The notes beneath the pieces are model-generated. The model had not been told where the DNA came from and ran no database searches. It saw nothing but the letters and a program-made list of their open reading frames with translations. A program made the translations under genes and the position numbers. From Sporocytophaga myxococcoides DSM 11118 (GTDB lineage Bacteria > Bacteroidota > Bacteroidia > Cytophagales > Cytophagaceae), in contig NZ_AUFX01000004.1 in assembly GCF_000426725.1 (NCBI RefSeq), positions 496,001-560,000 on the forward strand: 64,000 nucleotides of DNA, read 5' to 3'. Every line of letters starts with the position of its first letter. The first letter of the stretch is position 1. This document shows, in pieces, positions 1-8,305 of the stretch.

Positions 1-275
1 AGTCTGATATCATCGTCATCATTGATACCTCCACCGAAGTCAATAGCAAGATCCGTATAACCAGCTATCGTTTCAATGACCTCCTGATTCATTATCCTAC
101 CCTTTCTTGCCCCTTCAATATCAATCAGGTGAATTTTTTTAATGCCATGATCCTGAAATTTCAAAGCCATATCCAGAGGTCGCTCATCATAGATTTTAAT
201 GTTATCAAGGTTTCCGTTCTGAACCCTTGCTACTCTGAGCTTTACAACTGATATTGCCGGAATTATCTCGATCAT
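1..275 (-). CDS. HisA-like TIM-barrel protein, 3' part outside window
   Basis: The N-terminal 91 residues are visible; the rest runs off the left edge. The start MIEIIPAIS, the segment KKIHLIDIEGARKG (about 50-63) and the phosphate loop DFGGGI (about 80-85) match HisA, the ProFAR isomerase of histidine synthesis. Two family hallmarks are changed. The catalytic Asp of IPAID is Ser9, and the usual RLxQGDY segment reads RVQNGNLD. It starts 26 bases after trpA on the same strand, so it is probably the last gene of the trp operon. HisA is normally found in his operons. I infer a paralogue with altered or lost isomerase activity; the true function is unknown. Confidence 0.75.
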   Translation of the reverse strand, partial: MIEIIPAISVVKLRVARVQNGNLDNIKIYDERPLDMALKFQDHGIKKIHLIDIEGARKGRIMNQEVIETIAGYTDLAIDFGGGINDDDDIR

Positions 276-301
276 GGCAGTATATAAAATTTAAAAACGT
301 C

Positions 302-1090
302 TTATCTGATACCTTTTATAAAAACGTCGATATCCTTCTCCAGGTTTTTGCTTCCTGTAATCGCCTTTACAAATGCACTTCCTATAATTGCACCTTTAGC
401 ATAATTCGTTGCAAAGGCAAATGACTCTTTATCCCTCACATTGAATCCAATCATTAAAGGATTCTTCAGTTTGGATCCTTTTAATCTGGAAAAATATTCT
501 TCCTGCTGCTTGATATCTTTTGTATTTCCAGTAGTACTGTCTGTAGAAACTGCGTAAATAAATCCAGTTGCATGATCATCAATGAGTTTTAAACGCTCTG
601 GTGAGGTATGCGGAGTTACAAGGAAAATATTCGAAAGGTTGTTCTTTTGAAAGATCTCTTCGTAATCCTCCATATATTCTCTAACTGGTAAATCCGGGAT
701 AATTACTCCGTCAATACCCACAGCAGCAGCATCTTCACAGAACTTTTCAATACCATATCTCAAAACAGGATTGATATAACCCATTAGCAACACAGGTATA
801 TGAATCTCTTTACGCATGTCTTTGATCTGCTCGAAAAGTCCTTTAATGGTCATTCCGTTTTCGAGTGCAATTTCGCTGCTTCTCTGAATTACAGGACCAT
901 CAGCCAATGGATCAGAAAACGGCATTCCGATTTCCACCATATCCACGCATGCATTCTGTAAAGCCCTTAAAACAGGAAGAGTGTCATTCAAAGCAGGATA
1001 ACCCGCTGTGAAATAAATATTAAGCAATGGCTTTTGATTCTCGCTGAAAGCCGCAGTCAATCGGTTTTTTACCTGAATTTTAGTATCCAT
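302..1090 (-). CDS. trpA: Tryptophan synthase alpha subunit
   Basis: 262 residues, the usual length. TrpA cleaves indole-3-glycerol phosphate to indole and glyceraldehyde 3-phosphate and passes indole to TrpB through a tunnel in the alpha2beta2 complex. The catalytic pair is present: Glu53 in VEIGMPFSDPLADGP and Asp64 in the same motif, equal to E49 and D60 of the enteric enzyme. The phosphate-binding end (IGFNVRD and IIGSAFVK) is also conserved. It begins 4 bases after the trpB stop, which fits translational coupling in the operon. It is followed by the HisA-like gene. Confidence 0.97.
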   Translation of the reverse strand: MDTKIQVKNRLTAAFSENQKPLLNIYFTAGYPALNDTLPVLRALQNACVDMVEIGMPFSDPLADGPVIQRSSEIALENGMTIKGLFEQIKDMRKEIHIPVLLMGYINPVLRYGIEKFCEDAAAVGIDGVIIPDLPVREYMEDYEEIFQKNNLSNIFLVTPHTSPERLKLIDDHATGFIYAVSTDSTTGNTKDIKQQEEYFSRLKGSKLKNPLMIGFNVRDKESFAFATNYAKGAIIGSAFVKAITGSKNLEKDIDVFIKGIR

Positions 1091-1094
1091 TACC

Positions 1095-2288
1095 TTAGTC
1101 TTTTAAAAATTCTTCTTTTCTGGTTATATATGTCATCAGATCTTTATCACCTCTACCTGAAAGGTTCACTACAACAGTATCTGATGGTTTAAGATTTAAT
1201 TTTGCCATAGATGCTATCGCATGTGAAGATTCAAGAGCAGGAATAATTCCTTCCAGCTTGCTCAATAAGACTGCAGCTTTAAATGCTTCTTTGTCAGTGA
1301 TTGCTAAAAACTCAGCTCTTCCTGTTTCAAATAAATGACTGTGAATTGGTCCGATCCCAGGATAGTCAAGACCTGCAGATATTGAATGTGCTTCTACGAT
1401 CTGACCATCTGCTGTCTGCATCAATAAAGTTTTGCTTCCATGCAACACTCCTGGTTTTCCAAGAAAAGTCGTTGCAGCTGAATAACCTGAATCTATGCCC
1501 ATTCCTGCAGCTTCTACTGCCACAAGTTTAACATCCTTTTCATTCAGATAATGGAAAAATGCACCTGCAGCATTACTACCTCCACCAACACATGCAATTA
1601 CATAATCTGGATTTTCTGAGCCAGTCTTTTCTTTCAACTGAGCTCGAACTTCTTTACTTATTATAGCCTGGAATCTTGCAACCATATCCGGGTACGGATG
1701 TGGTCCTACTACAGACCCAATGATATAATGTGTATCGGAAGGGTTATTGATCCAGTCCCTGATAGCCTCATTGGTAGCATCTTTTAATGTTTTGCTGCCG
1801 GAAGTAGCTGGCACAACTGTTGCGCCAAGCATTTTCATACGCTCTACATTGGGCTTCTGACGTTCCATATCGATTTCGCCCATGTAAACGATGCAGTCAA
1901 AACCCATTAAAGCACAAACCGTAGCTGTTGCAACACCATGCTGTCCGGCGCCGGTCTCTGCTATAATCCGTCTCTTCCCGAGTCTCTTAGCAAGAAGGAT
2001 CTGGCCAAGCGTATTATTTATTTTATGTGCACCGGTATGACAAAGATCTTCTCTCTTAAGATATATATTTGCTTTAAAGTGTTCTGAAAGTCTCTTAGCA
2101 AAATATAAAGGTGTAGGTCTTCCCACGTAGTCCTTTAAGAGATTGTTATACTCTGTGATAAAGGATTCCTCATTCATAATTTTGAGGTATTTATCCTTTA
2201 GTTCTTCTACATTGGGGAAAAGCATTTCAGGAATGTATGCACCCCCGAAGCTTCCATAAAACCCGTTTTCGTCTACTGTAAAATTCAT
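1095..2288 (-). CDS. trpB: Tryptophan synthase beta subunit
   Basis: 397 residues. TrpB condenses indole with L-serine to give tryptophan, using pyridoxal phosphate. The PLP lysine is Lys89 in HTGAHKINN. The phosphate-binding GGGSNAAG loop and the C-terminal SGRGDKD motif are intact. The N-terminal [10 protein letters not shown] is typical of the TrpB1 type that pairs with TrpA. Its ATG overlaps the trpF TGA as ATGA (4 bases), a sign of translational coupling. Confidence 0.98.
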   Translation of the reverse strand: MNFTVDENGFYGSFGGAYIPEMLFPNVEELKDKYLKIMNEESFITEYNNLLKDYVGRPTPLYFAKRLSEHFKANIYLKREDLCHTGAHKINNTLGQILLAKRLGKRRIIAETGAGQHGVATATVCALMGFDCIVYMGEIDMERQKPNVERMKMLGATVVPATSGSKTLKDATNEAIRDWINNPSDTHYIIGSVVGPHPYPDMVARFQAIISKEVRAQLKEKTGSENPDYVIACVGGGSNAAGAFFHYLNEKDVKLVAVEAAGMGIDSGYSAATTFLGKPGVLHGSKTLLMQTADGQIVEAHSISAGLDYPGIGPIHSHLFETGRAEFLAITDKEAFKAAVLLSKLEGIIPALESSHAIASMAKLNLKPSDTVVVNLSGRGDKDLMTYITRKEEFLKD

Positions 2289-2911
2289 AATGCTTTTAGC
2301 TTTTGAGCAAATGATGTTATACTGTCTATATTTTTTAAGGCAGGTGTGATTTCAAACCTGCTGTTTACATCAATGGCGTGAATATTTAAACTTTTGCTTA
2401 GATCCGAAATTTCTCCCAGATGTTCTTCGCCAATTCCTCCGCTTAAAAAAAGCGGAATTTCATTATCATAATCTTTTAAAACAGACCAGTCAAATCTTTG
2501 GCCGCTGCCACCATAAGCTTCTGTTTTTGTATCCAGAAGAAAATAGTCCGATACTTTTTTAAACCTATCCAGTTCATTTGACGGCAATTGGTTGTTGACA
2601 GAAAAGACTTTAATAACCTTGAGTCCCAGACTCTTCAGCTCCTCAGCCTGATCAGGAGATTCATCTCCATGAAGCTGAATTAAATTAAGGTCCAGAGCTT
2701 TTGCGTGTTTGATAATTTCATTATTCTCTTCATTTACAAAAACTCCAACCTTTTGAATATTAAAAGGTTTAATGAAAGATATAGCTTCATCATCACCCAC
2801 AAACCTTTTGGACTTTTTATAAAAGATAAATCCAATATAATCCGGTCCAACCTGAATTAATTGCTTAAGGTTTTTTTCCTCCCTCATCCCGCATACCTTG
2901 AGCTTAATCAT
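2285..2911 (-). CDS. trpF: Phosphoribosylanthranilate isomerase
   Basis: 208 residues, a single-domain TIM barrel. It carries out the Amadori rearrangement of phosphoribosylanthranilate to CdRP, the third step of the Trp pathway. The general base is Cys7 in KVCGM and the general acid is Asp127 in LLDTK. The phosphate loops GGSGQRFDW and LSGGI are present. It is a separate gene, not fused to trpC as in enterics. It lies 3 bases after trpC and overlaps trpB by 4 bases. Because trpF is intact, the HisA-like gene at the operon end is not needed as a dual HisA/TrpF enzyme. Confidence 0.96.
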   Translation of the reverse strand: MIKLKVCGMREEKNLKQLIQVGPDYIGFIFYKKSKRFVGDDEAISFIKPFNIQKVGVFVNEENNEIIKHAKALDLNLIQLHGDESPDQAEELKSLGLKVIKVFSVNNQLPSNELDRFKKVSDYFLLDTKTEAYGGSGQRFDWSVLKDYDNEIPLFLSGGIGEEHLGEISDLSKSLNIHAIDVNSRFEITPALKNIDSITSFAQKLKAL

Positions 2912-2914
2912 TTC

Positions 2915-3739
2915 TTAAATAGGTTTTTTGGTTTGAAATTGCTTCAGCTGTAATTCTCTTAATTCATTTGTAAAAGCTCCAAATGCCTCTCCCGGATTAG
3001 AATTCTTCATAAAATTCTCACCGATTAGAAAGCCTTCAAAGCCATATTCCTTCAGCTGAAGAATGGTTTTAACATCATGAATGCCACTTTCAGAAACCTT
3101 GATAAATCTATCAGGAATCTCTTCCGAAAGCTTATAGGAAGTTTCCAGGCTCACTTCAAATGTCTTTAGGTTTCTGTTGTTGACACCAATAGCATCTATT
3201 TCATCCCAGTGATTAGCCTCCAGTTCTTCAAGATCATGTACTTCCATCAAGATTTCCATCCCCAGGCTTTTAGTAAAGGCAGCCAGCGCTTTAAGTCTTT
3301 GAGGCTCCAGTACTGCAGCAATCAGGAGAATTACATTTGCTCCCATTGATTTTGCTTCCAGTATCTGATATTCATCTATAATAAATTCCTTCCTTAAAAT
3401 CGGACATTTGATTACATCTCTTGCATGAAGTAAATCTTCATCTGAACCGCCGAAGAAATCTATGTCTGTCAAGACAGAAACTGCGCTTGCTCCACAATTA
3501 TCATATGCAGAAACAACTTCTTCAACAGTAACCCTGTCATTGATTACTCCTTTAGATGGTGACTTTCTTTTAAACTCAGCTATGATGCCTGTTCTTGACG
3601 GATCTGTAAGAAACTTTCTGAAAGAAATATTCGGCAACTCGAAGTAAGCCGACTTTTCAAGCACACTTGCAGGAGTGAGCCTTTTTCTCTGCTCTACTTC
3701 CTTTATTTTGCGCTCGATGATTTTATCAAGTATGTTCAT
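2915..3739 (-). CDS. trpC: Indole-3-glycerol phosphate synthase
   Basis: 274 residues, a TIM barrel that closes the indole ring (CdRP to indole-3-glycerol phosphate and CO2). Active-site residues are visible: Glu55 and Lys57 in AEFKRKSPSKG, Lys117 in ILRKEFI, Glu166 in LMEVHDL, Asn187 in GVNNRNL, and the C-terminal SESGI. It is a stand-alone enzyme with 4 bases to trpD upstream and 3 to trpF downstream. Confidence 0.97.
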   Translation of the reverse strand: MNILDKIIERKIKEVEQRKRLTPASVLEKSAYFELPNISFRKFLTDPSRTGIIAEFKRKSPSKGVINDRVTVEEVVSAYDNCGASAVSVLTDIDFFGGSDEDLLHARDVIKCPILRKEFIIDEYQILEAKSMGANVILLIAAVLEPQRLKALAAFTKSLGMEILMEVHDLEELEANHWDEIDAIGVNNRNLKTFEVSLETSYKLSEEIPDRFIKVSESGIHDVKTILQLKEYGFEGFLIGENFMKNSNPGEAFGAFTNELRELQLKQFQTKKPI

Positions 3740-3743
3740 ATTA

Positions 3744-4736
3744 TTAATTCAGAGATAGCAATGTTTTAAATGCGCTCAAAGCTTTGCCAGATGCAAGAGA
3801 CTCTTTAGCAAGCCCGATAGAATCTTCCAGGCTAAGGTCTGGTCTTGCACACCAGATCGCCATCGCTGCATTTACAACGACCGCAGAGGTTTGCTCCTCC
3901 GTTGCCTCATTGCACAATACATTCGTAAATATTTTGGCCGATGATTCAAGAGATTTCCCTGATGACAAGGCTTCTGCCTTAAGCTTTTTGAAACCTAAAT
4001 CTTCTGGCTGAAGAATGGTTTCCTTTTTATTACTGATCAGTTTGAATGCTCCTGTAAGAGAAATTTCATCATATCCATCCAGTGAATGCAGAATGGCAAA
4101 GTTTTTACCTGTCTTTTGGTAAAGATAACCATAAAGCCTTGCCAATTCAAGACTGAACACACCTACAAGCTGGTTCTGAGGAAAGGCAGGATTCGACATT
4201 GGTCCAAGCATATTGAAAAAAGTTTTCACTCCCAGATCTTTTCTGATAGGACCAACATTTTTCATTGATGGATGGAACAGAGGAGCGTGCAGAATACATA
4301 TCCCTGCATTCTCAATCTGTTTTTTTAATGTACTTATATCATTGGTAAACTTATAACCGAAGTGTTCCATGATGTTAGAAGAACCAACGCCTGAAGAAAC
4401 CCCATAATTTCCATGCTTAGCAACTCTGACGCCAGCGCCAGCCACTACAAAAGATGCTAGGGTAGAGACATTAAAGGTATCTTTACCATCACCTCCCGTA
4501 CCGCAAAGATCTATAGGATTATATTCTGACAAATCCGTTGCAAGACAAAGCTCAAGCATAGCATCCCTGAAGCCTTCCAGCTCCTCAACAGTAATGCTGC
4601 GCATCATGTATACAGTCATGAAGCACGCCATCTGACTATGATTGACGCGCCCCATGGTAATATCAGTCAGAGCCTGTTTTGCTGTATCTTTGCTCAGACT
4701 CTTTTGTTCCAGTAGCTGAAGAATTATCTCTTTCAT
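3744..4736 (-). CDS. trpD: Anthranilate phosphoribosyltransferase
   Basis: 330 residues from the ATG at 4736; a longer reading would start at a TTG two codons upstream, which I reject. It transfers phosphoribose from PRPP to anthranilate. The PRPP-binding GTGGDGKDTFNVST motif (about 79-92), KHGNYGVSSGVGSS and the NMLGPMSNPA segment are present. It is not fused to the trpG glutaminase. It lies 12 bases after trpG in the operon. Confidence 0.96.
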   Translation of the reverse strand: MKEIILQLLEQKSLSKDTAKQALTDITMGRVNHSQMACFMTVYMMRSITVEELEGFRDAMLELCLATDLSEYNPIDLCGTGGDGKDTFNVSTLASFVVAGAGVRVAKHGNYGVSSGVGSSNIMEHFGYKFTNDISTLKKQIENAGICILHAPLFHPSMKNVGPIRKDLGVKTFFNMLGPMSNPAFPQNQLVGVFSLELARLYGYLYQKTGKNFAILHSLDGYDEISLTGAFKLISNKKETILQPEDLGFKKLKAEALSSGKSLESSAKIFTNVLCNEATEEQTSAVVVNAAMAIWCARPDLSLEDSIGLAKESLASGKALSAFKTLLSLN

Positions 4737-4748
4737 TATCAAATCGGA

Positions 4749-5318
4749 TTAACCGTTTAACCAGTTTTTCATAATCAATTTGCCATTTTCAGTAAGGACA
4801 GATTCCGGATGAAACTGGACACCTCTTACCTTGTGCTTCTTATGTCTCAGGGCCATTATATTGCCTTTCTCATCTGCGGCAGTTACCTCAATCTGATCAA
4901 GATTACTCTTAGGATCCACAGCCCATGAATGATATCTTCCACACATAAACTCCTGAGGAAGGCCATTGAAAATATAGTCTGGTACAGAGACCTTCGTCTT
5001 GATCGACAGGCCATGATACACCTGGTCCAGATTGATAAGGCTAGCTCCATATACTTCACCTATTCCCTGATGACCGAGGCATACGCCGAAAATATCTTTC
5101 TCGGCTCCGTATTTCTTTACTATTTCATGCAAAATACCGGCTTCCGAAGGGACACCAGGTCCTGGGGAAAGGAGTATTTTATCAAAATTCTTAACCTCGT
5201 CAATGGAAATTTTATCATTACGATGAATTTCCATGTTTGCTCCAAAGCCTAACTCTTTTATAATATGAACTATGTTATATACAAAAGAATCGTAATTGTC
5301 TAAAACTAAAAGGCGCAT
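4749..5318 (-). CDS. trpG: Anthranilate synthase component II (glutamine amidotransferase)
   Basis: 189 residues, a class I glutaminase that supplies ammonia to TrpE. The catalytic triad is visible: Cys80 in GVCLGHQ, His170 and Glu172 in VQFHPES. The oxyanion loop SPGPGVPSEAG is intact. In many bacteria this subunit also serves p-aminobenzoate synthesis; its place between trpE and trpD argues for tryptophan as the main role. Five bases separate it from trpE. Confidence 0.95.
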   Translation of the reverse strand: MRLLVLDNYDSFVYNIVHIIKELGFGANMEIHRNDKISIDEVKNFDKILLSPGPGVPSEAGILHEIVKKYGAEKDIFGVCLGHQGIGEVYGASLINLDQVYHGLSIKTKVSVPDYIFNGLPQEFMCGRYHSWAVDPKSNLDQIEVTAADEKGNIMALRHKKHKVRGVQFHPESVLTENGKLIMKNWLNG

Positions 5319-5323
5319 TGTAT

Positions 5324-6730
5324 TTATATTTCTTTAGCTAGTTTAATTGCAGTGCGCAGAGCAAGCAATTTATTATTTACTTCATTTAATTCGCTTTGCA
5401 ATTCAGATTTTGCAACTACTCCTGCTCCTGCCTGATAATACAGATGATTATTTTTACTCAGGAAAGAACGGATCATGATAGCATGGTTGAAATCTCCATT
5501 GAAGGAAAGCAGACCAATACAACCACCGTAATATCCTCTGTTTCCATTCTCAAATTTGTTGATCAGCGTCATCGCCATATGCTTAGGCGCACCTGAAAGC
5601 GTCCCTGCCGGAAACGTATCGGCCACAAGGCTTAACGAAGACTTATCGCCTTCCAATACACCCGTTACTTTAGAAACAAGGTGAATAACGTGAGAATAAT
5701 ATTGTATTTCTTTAAACGTTTCTACTGCTACCTCTTTTCCACTCCGGCTCAAATCATTACGTGCCAGATCGACTAGCATCACGTGTTCTGAATTTTCCTT
5801 AGGATCGTCAAAAAGTTTTCTGGCCAGCTCTGCATCATTGTCATCGTTCCCGGTTCTTTTAAAAGTACCGGCAATCGGGTGAATACTTGCTTTTCCGTTT
5901 TTAATAACGATTTGTGCTTCAGGGCTGGAGCCGAAAATTTTAAAGCTTCCGTAATCGAAATAAAAGAGGTATGGTGAAGGATTTACAGATCTTAATGCCC
6001 TGTATACATTGAATTCATCGCCGGTATAACTTTGTGAAAACCTTCTCGAAAGTACTATCTGAAAAACATCGCCTCTGTAACAATGATCAATTCCTTTCTT
6101 CACAACATCCAGAAATTCCTTGTCTGTGAAATTTGATATTTCGTCCTCGCAGGGAAAAAATTTATATGAAGCAAAATTCTTGTTTTTCAGAAGAGACTCT
6201 ACCTGATCAAGTCCTTTACATTCATCATTATAACAGTGCTCAAAAATAAACAGCTCATTTTTGAAGTGATTGATAACAATCACATACTGATACACATGGT
6301 ATAGAATTTCCGGGATTTTTCTGTCTTCAGTCTCAAATGTCTTGATTTCCAAGTCTTCGAAATATCTGACAGAATCATAGGCTATATAACCGAATAACCC
6401 ATTGTTGCTAAAATTAAACGGACTTTTTTCAGTTTCAAAAGAGCTTTTAAAAGTTTCTAATGCACTCAAAACCTGAGCTCTATCGGTAATTTTTACTGAC
6501 TTCGATGTTTTGTTAGGGAATTCAGTAATGATGTTTCCCTCAGAAACTTCGAATTTTGCCAGAGGATTGCAGCAGATGTATGAAAAGCTATTCTCATTGC
6601 TATGATAATCTGAGCTTTCCAAGAGAATGCTGTTCGCAAATTTATCCCTGATTTTCAGATAAATACTGACTGGCGTAATGGTGTCCGCTAATAATTTTTT
6701 GTAAGATGTCGTAAGTTTATACTGTACCAT
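5324..6730 (-). CDS. trpE: Anthranilate synthase component I
   Basis: 468 residues. TrpE makes anthranilate from chorismate with TrpG-derived ammonia. The N-terminal LLES (36-39) is the tryptophan-binding motif for feedback inhibition. Chorismate-site motifs follow: PIAGTFKRTG, EHVMLVDLARND and GTLSGAPK. It is the first structural gene of the operon. It lies behind an attenuator, so expression should respond both to enzyme feedback and to charged tRNA-Trp. The start is the ATG at 6730, 26 bases after the end of the attenuator T-run. Confidence 0.97.
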   Translation of the reverse strand: MVQYKLTTSYKKLLADTITPVSIYLKIRDKFANSILLESSDYHSNENSFSYICCNPLAKFEVSEGNIITEFPNKTSKSVKITDRAQVLSALETFKSSFETEKSPFNFSNNGLFGYIAYDSVRYFEDLEIKTFETEDRKIPEILYHVYQYVIVINHFKNELFIFEHCYNDECKGLDQVESLLKNKNFASYKFFPCEDEISNFTDKEFLDVVKKGIDHCYRGDVFQIVLSRRFSQSYTGDEFNVYRALRSVNPSPYLFYFDYGSFKIFGSSPEAQIVIKNGKASIHPIAGTFKRTGNDDNDAELARKLFDDPKENSEHVMLVDLARNDLSRSGKEVAVETFKEIQYYSHVIHLVSKVTGVLEGDKSSLSLVADTFPAGTLSGAPKHMAMTLINKFENGNRGYYGGCIGLLSFNGDFNHAIMIRSFLSKNNHLYYQAGAGVVAKSELQSELNEVNNKLLALRTAIKLAKEI

Positions 6731-6755
6731 AGTTTATCTTCTCCCCTTTTAAACT

Positions 6756-6787
6756 AAAAAAGCTTGCTGTTGTTGAACAGCAAGCTT
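6756..6787 (-). terminator. trp attenuator (intrinsic terminator in the trpE leader)
   Basis: On the minus strand a perfect 12-bp stem, AAGCTTGCTGTT with AACAGCAAGCTT, encloses the loop CAAC and runs into six T. It lies between the leader peptide and trpE, the position expected for an attenuator. Formation would stop transcription before trpE. Confidence 0.9.
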
Positions 6788-6824
6788 CCCTTAATATTTT
6801 TATGCATATATAGCTCTTGTGTTC
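6775..6824 (-). promoter_or_regulatory. trp antiterminator pairing
   Basis: The segment GAACACAAG (6824-6816) can pair with CTTGCTGTTC (6784-6775), nine pairs with one bulged C. The second strand includes most of the left arm of the terminator, so the two structures exclude each other. A ribosome stalled at the Trp codons (6852-6844) leaves GAACACAAG free. A ribosome at the leader stop (6832) would cover it. The pairing is read from sequence; the mechanism is inferred from classical attenuation. Confidence 0.65.
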
Positions 6825-6831
6825 ACACTTC

Positions 6832-6876
6832 TTAAGAAATGCTCCACCACCAGCTCATATGTACGTTTAACTTCAT
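6832..6876 (-). CDS. trpL: trp leader peptide with three tandem Trp codons
   Basis: A 14-codon ORF reads MKLNVHMSWWWSIS and then TAA. Three consecutive TGG codons in such a short ORF, directly in front of a terminator hairpin and trpE, are the hallmark of a Trp-sensing leader peptide. It starts about 20 bases after the predicted promoter -7 box. It has no product function of its own; its translation senses charged tRNA-Trp. Confidence 0.9.
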   Translation of the reverse strand: MKLNVHMSWWWSIS

Positions 6877-6895
6877 TTTTTTATCGACGAATACT

Positions 6896-6926
6896 CAAAT
6901 TAATTGATAATTTTCCGAAAGTCCAA
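6896..6926 (-). promoter_or_regulatory. Promoter of the trp operon
   Basis: On the minus strand TTG at 6926-6924 is followed, after 20 bases, by TTAATTTG at 6903-6896. This matches 7 of 8 positions of the Bacteroidota -33/-7 pattern TTG-N19-21-TAnnTTTG. Transcription would start near 6890, about 15 bases before the leader peptide ATG. Confidence 0.65.
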
Positions 6927-6948
6927 AAGTTATACAAAAAATATTGCA

Positions 6949-6979
6949 TTAACTAATCCCAATGGAATTGTTATCTTTG
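6949..6979 (+). promoter_or_regulatory. Promoter of lysA
   Basis: TATCTTTG at 6972-6979 is a perfect -7 box (TAnnTTTG). The -33 position, 20 bases upstream, reads TTA rather than TTG. It lies 30 bases from the divergent trp operon -33 element. Because the box is downstream of the first in-frame ATG (6962), it fixes the lysA start at 6998. Confidence 0.6.
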
Positions 6980-6997
6980 TATTTCATAAATTTTACT

Positions 6998-8230
6998 ATG
7001 TTGCTCAAAGAGGTCAATTATCAGATTCAGGGTGTAGAATTATCCGAAATCGCAAAAGAGTTCGGTTCGCCTGTTTATGTTTACGATGCGGAAAAAATCC
7101 TTTCGCAGTTTCAGAGGTTAAAAAATGCTTTTTCCGGTGTAAATCTAAAGATTAAGTACGCAGCAAAAGCATTGACCAATCAGGCCATCCTTAAACTTTT
7201 AAATAAAGCCGGATCAGGGATAGATGTAGTGAGCTTACAAGAGCTGGAGCTTGGCCTTCTGGCTGGTTTCACTGCAAAGGACATCATGTTTACTCCTAAC
7301 TGTGTGGCTTATGAAGAAATTCAGGCTGGTGTAAAAAAAGGTGTAACCATCAATCTTGATAACCTTCCTTTCCTGGAAAAATTCGGTAAAGAATTTGGCT
7401 CATCAGTACCTTGCTGCATCAGAATCAATCCACATATAGATGCGGGAGGAAATGTTAAAATCATGACCGGCCATAAAGAATCTAAATTCGGTATTTCGAT
7501 AGAACAGTTTCCTGAAATTCTTGAAGTAGTTTCAAAATACAACATTGATATAATCGGCCTTCACATTCACAGTGGTTCTGACTTTAAGAGTGCAGATGCA
7601 TTTGTGAAAGCAGCTGATATTCTTTTTGATCTTGCTAAGAACTTTAAGAACCTTCGTTTCCTTGACTTCGGAAGCGGTTTCAAAGTGGCTTATAAAGAAG
7701 GAGATTATACAACAGATATTGCAGAGCTTGGAGAAAAAATGTCTTCTTCATTTCAGCAATTCTGCAAAAACTATGGCAGAGAACTGGAGCTATGGTTTGA
7801 GCCAGGTAAATTCCTTGTGAGTGAATCAGGTTATTTATTGGTTCAGACAAACGTTGTAAAAGAAACCCCAGACCTGACTTTTGTTGGAGTAAACTCTGGA
7901 TTGAATCATCTGATCCGACCTATGATGTATGGTGCTTATCACAGCATTGTAAATATCTCTAATCCTTCAGGAGTTGAGAAGCCTTATAATGTAGTAGGAT
8001 ATATCTGCGAAACAGACACATTCGGAACAGGACTTGTGTTAAATGATGTTCGCGAAGGTGATATTCTTGCAATTAAAAATGCGGGCGCTTATGGTTTCAG
8101 CATGAGTTCAAATTATAACTCAAGGTTCAGACCTGCTGAAGTGCTTGTTTATAAGGGCAAAGCGCATCTGATAAGAAAAAGAGAAACAATGGAAGACCTG
8201 CTACGAAATCAGGTGAATATAGAGCTTTAA
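6998..8230 (+). CDS. lysA: Diaminopimelate decarboxylase
   Basis: 410 residues from the ATG at 6998. An ATG at 6962 gives 12 more residues but lies upstream of the -7 box and adds no family sequence. LysA decarboxylates meso-diaminopimelate to lysine, the last step of lysine synthesis. It is a fold-III PLP enzyme: an N-terminal barrel with Lys57 in YAAKALTN as the PLP lysine, HIHSGSD, the EPGKFLVSESG motif, CETDTFG as the DapDC active-site cysteine motif, and the C-terminal AGAYGFSMSSNYNSR. It is transcribed alone, divergently from the trp operon, and ends in a strong terminator. Confidence 0.95.
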   Translation: MLLKEVNYQIQGVELSEIAKEFGSPVYVYDAEKILSQFQRLKNAFSGVNLKIKYAAKALTNQAILKLLNKAGSGIDVVSLQELELGLLAGFTAKDIMFTPNCVAYEEIQAGVKKGVTINLDNLPFLEKFGKEFGSSVPCCIRINPHIDAGGNVKIMTGHKESKFGISIEQFPEILEVVSKYNIDIIGLHIHSGSDFKSADAFVKAADILFDLAKNFKNLRFLDFGSGFKVAYKEGDYTTDIAELGEKMSSSFQQFCKNYGRELELWFEPGKFLVSESGYLLVQTNVVKETPDLTFVGVNSGLNHLIRPMMYGAYHSIVNISNPSGVEKPYNVVGYICETDTFGTGLVLNDVREGDILAIKNAGAYGFSMSSNYNSRFRPAEVLVYKGKAHLIRKRETMEDLLRNQVNIEL

Positions 8231-8237
8231 GAAATTA

Positions 8238-8266
8238 AAGGCTGTCTTTTAAGACAGCCTTTTTTA
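8238..8266 (+). terminator. Intrinsic terminator after lysA
   Basis: GGCTGTCTT and AAGACAGCC form a 9-bp stem followed by seven T, starting 8 bases after the lysA stop. Confidence 0.85.
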
Positions 8267-8305
8267 TTCAACTCTTTTCGATAATGATCAGATTAAGGAT
8301 TAAAA

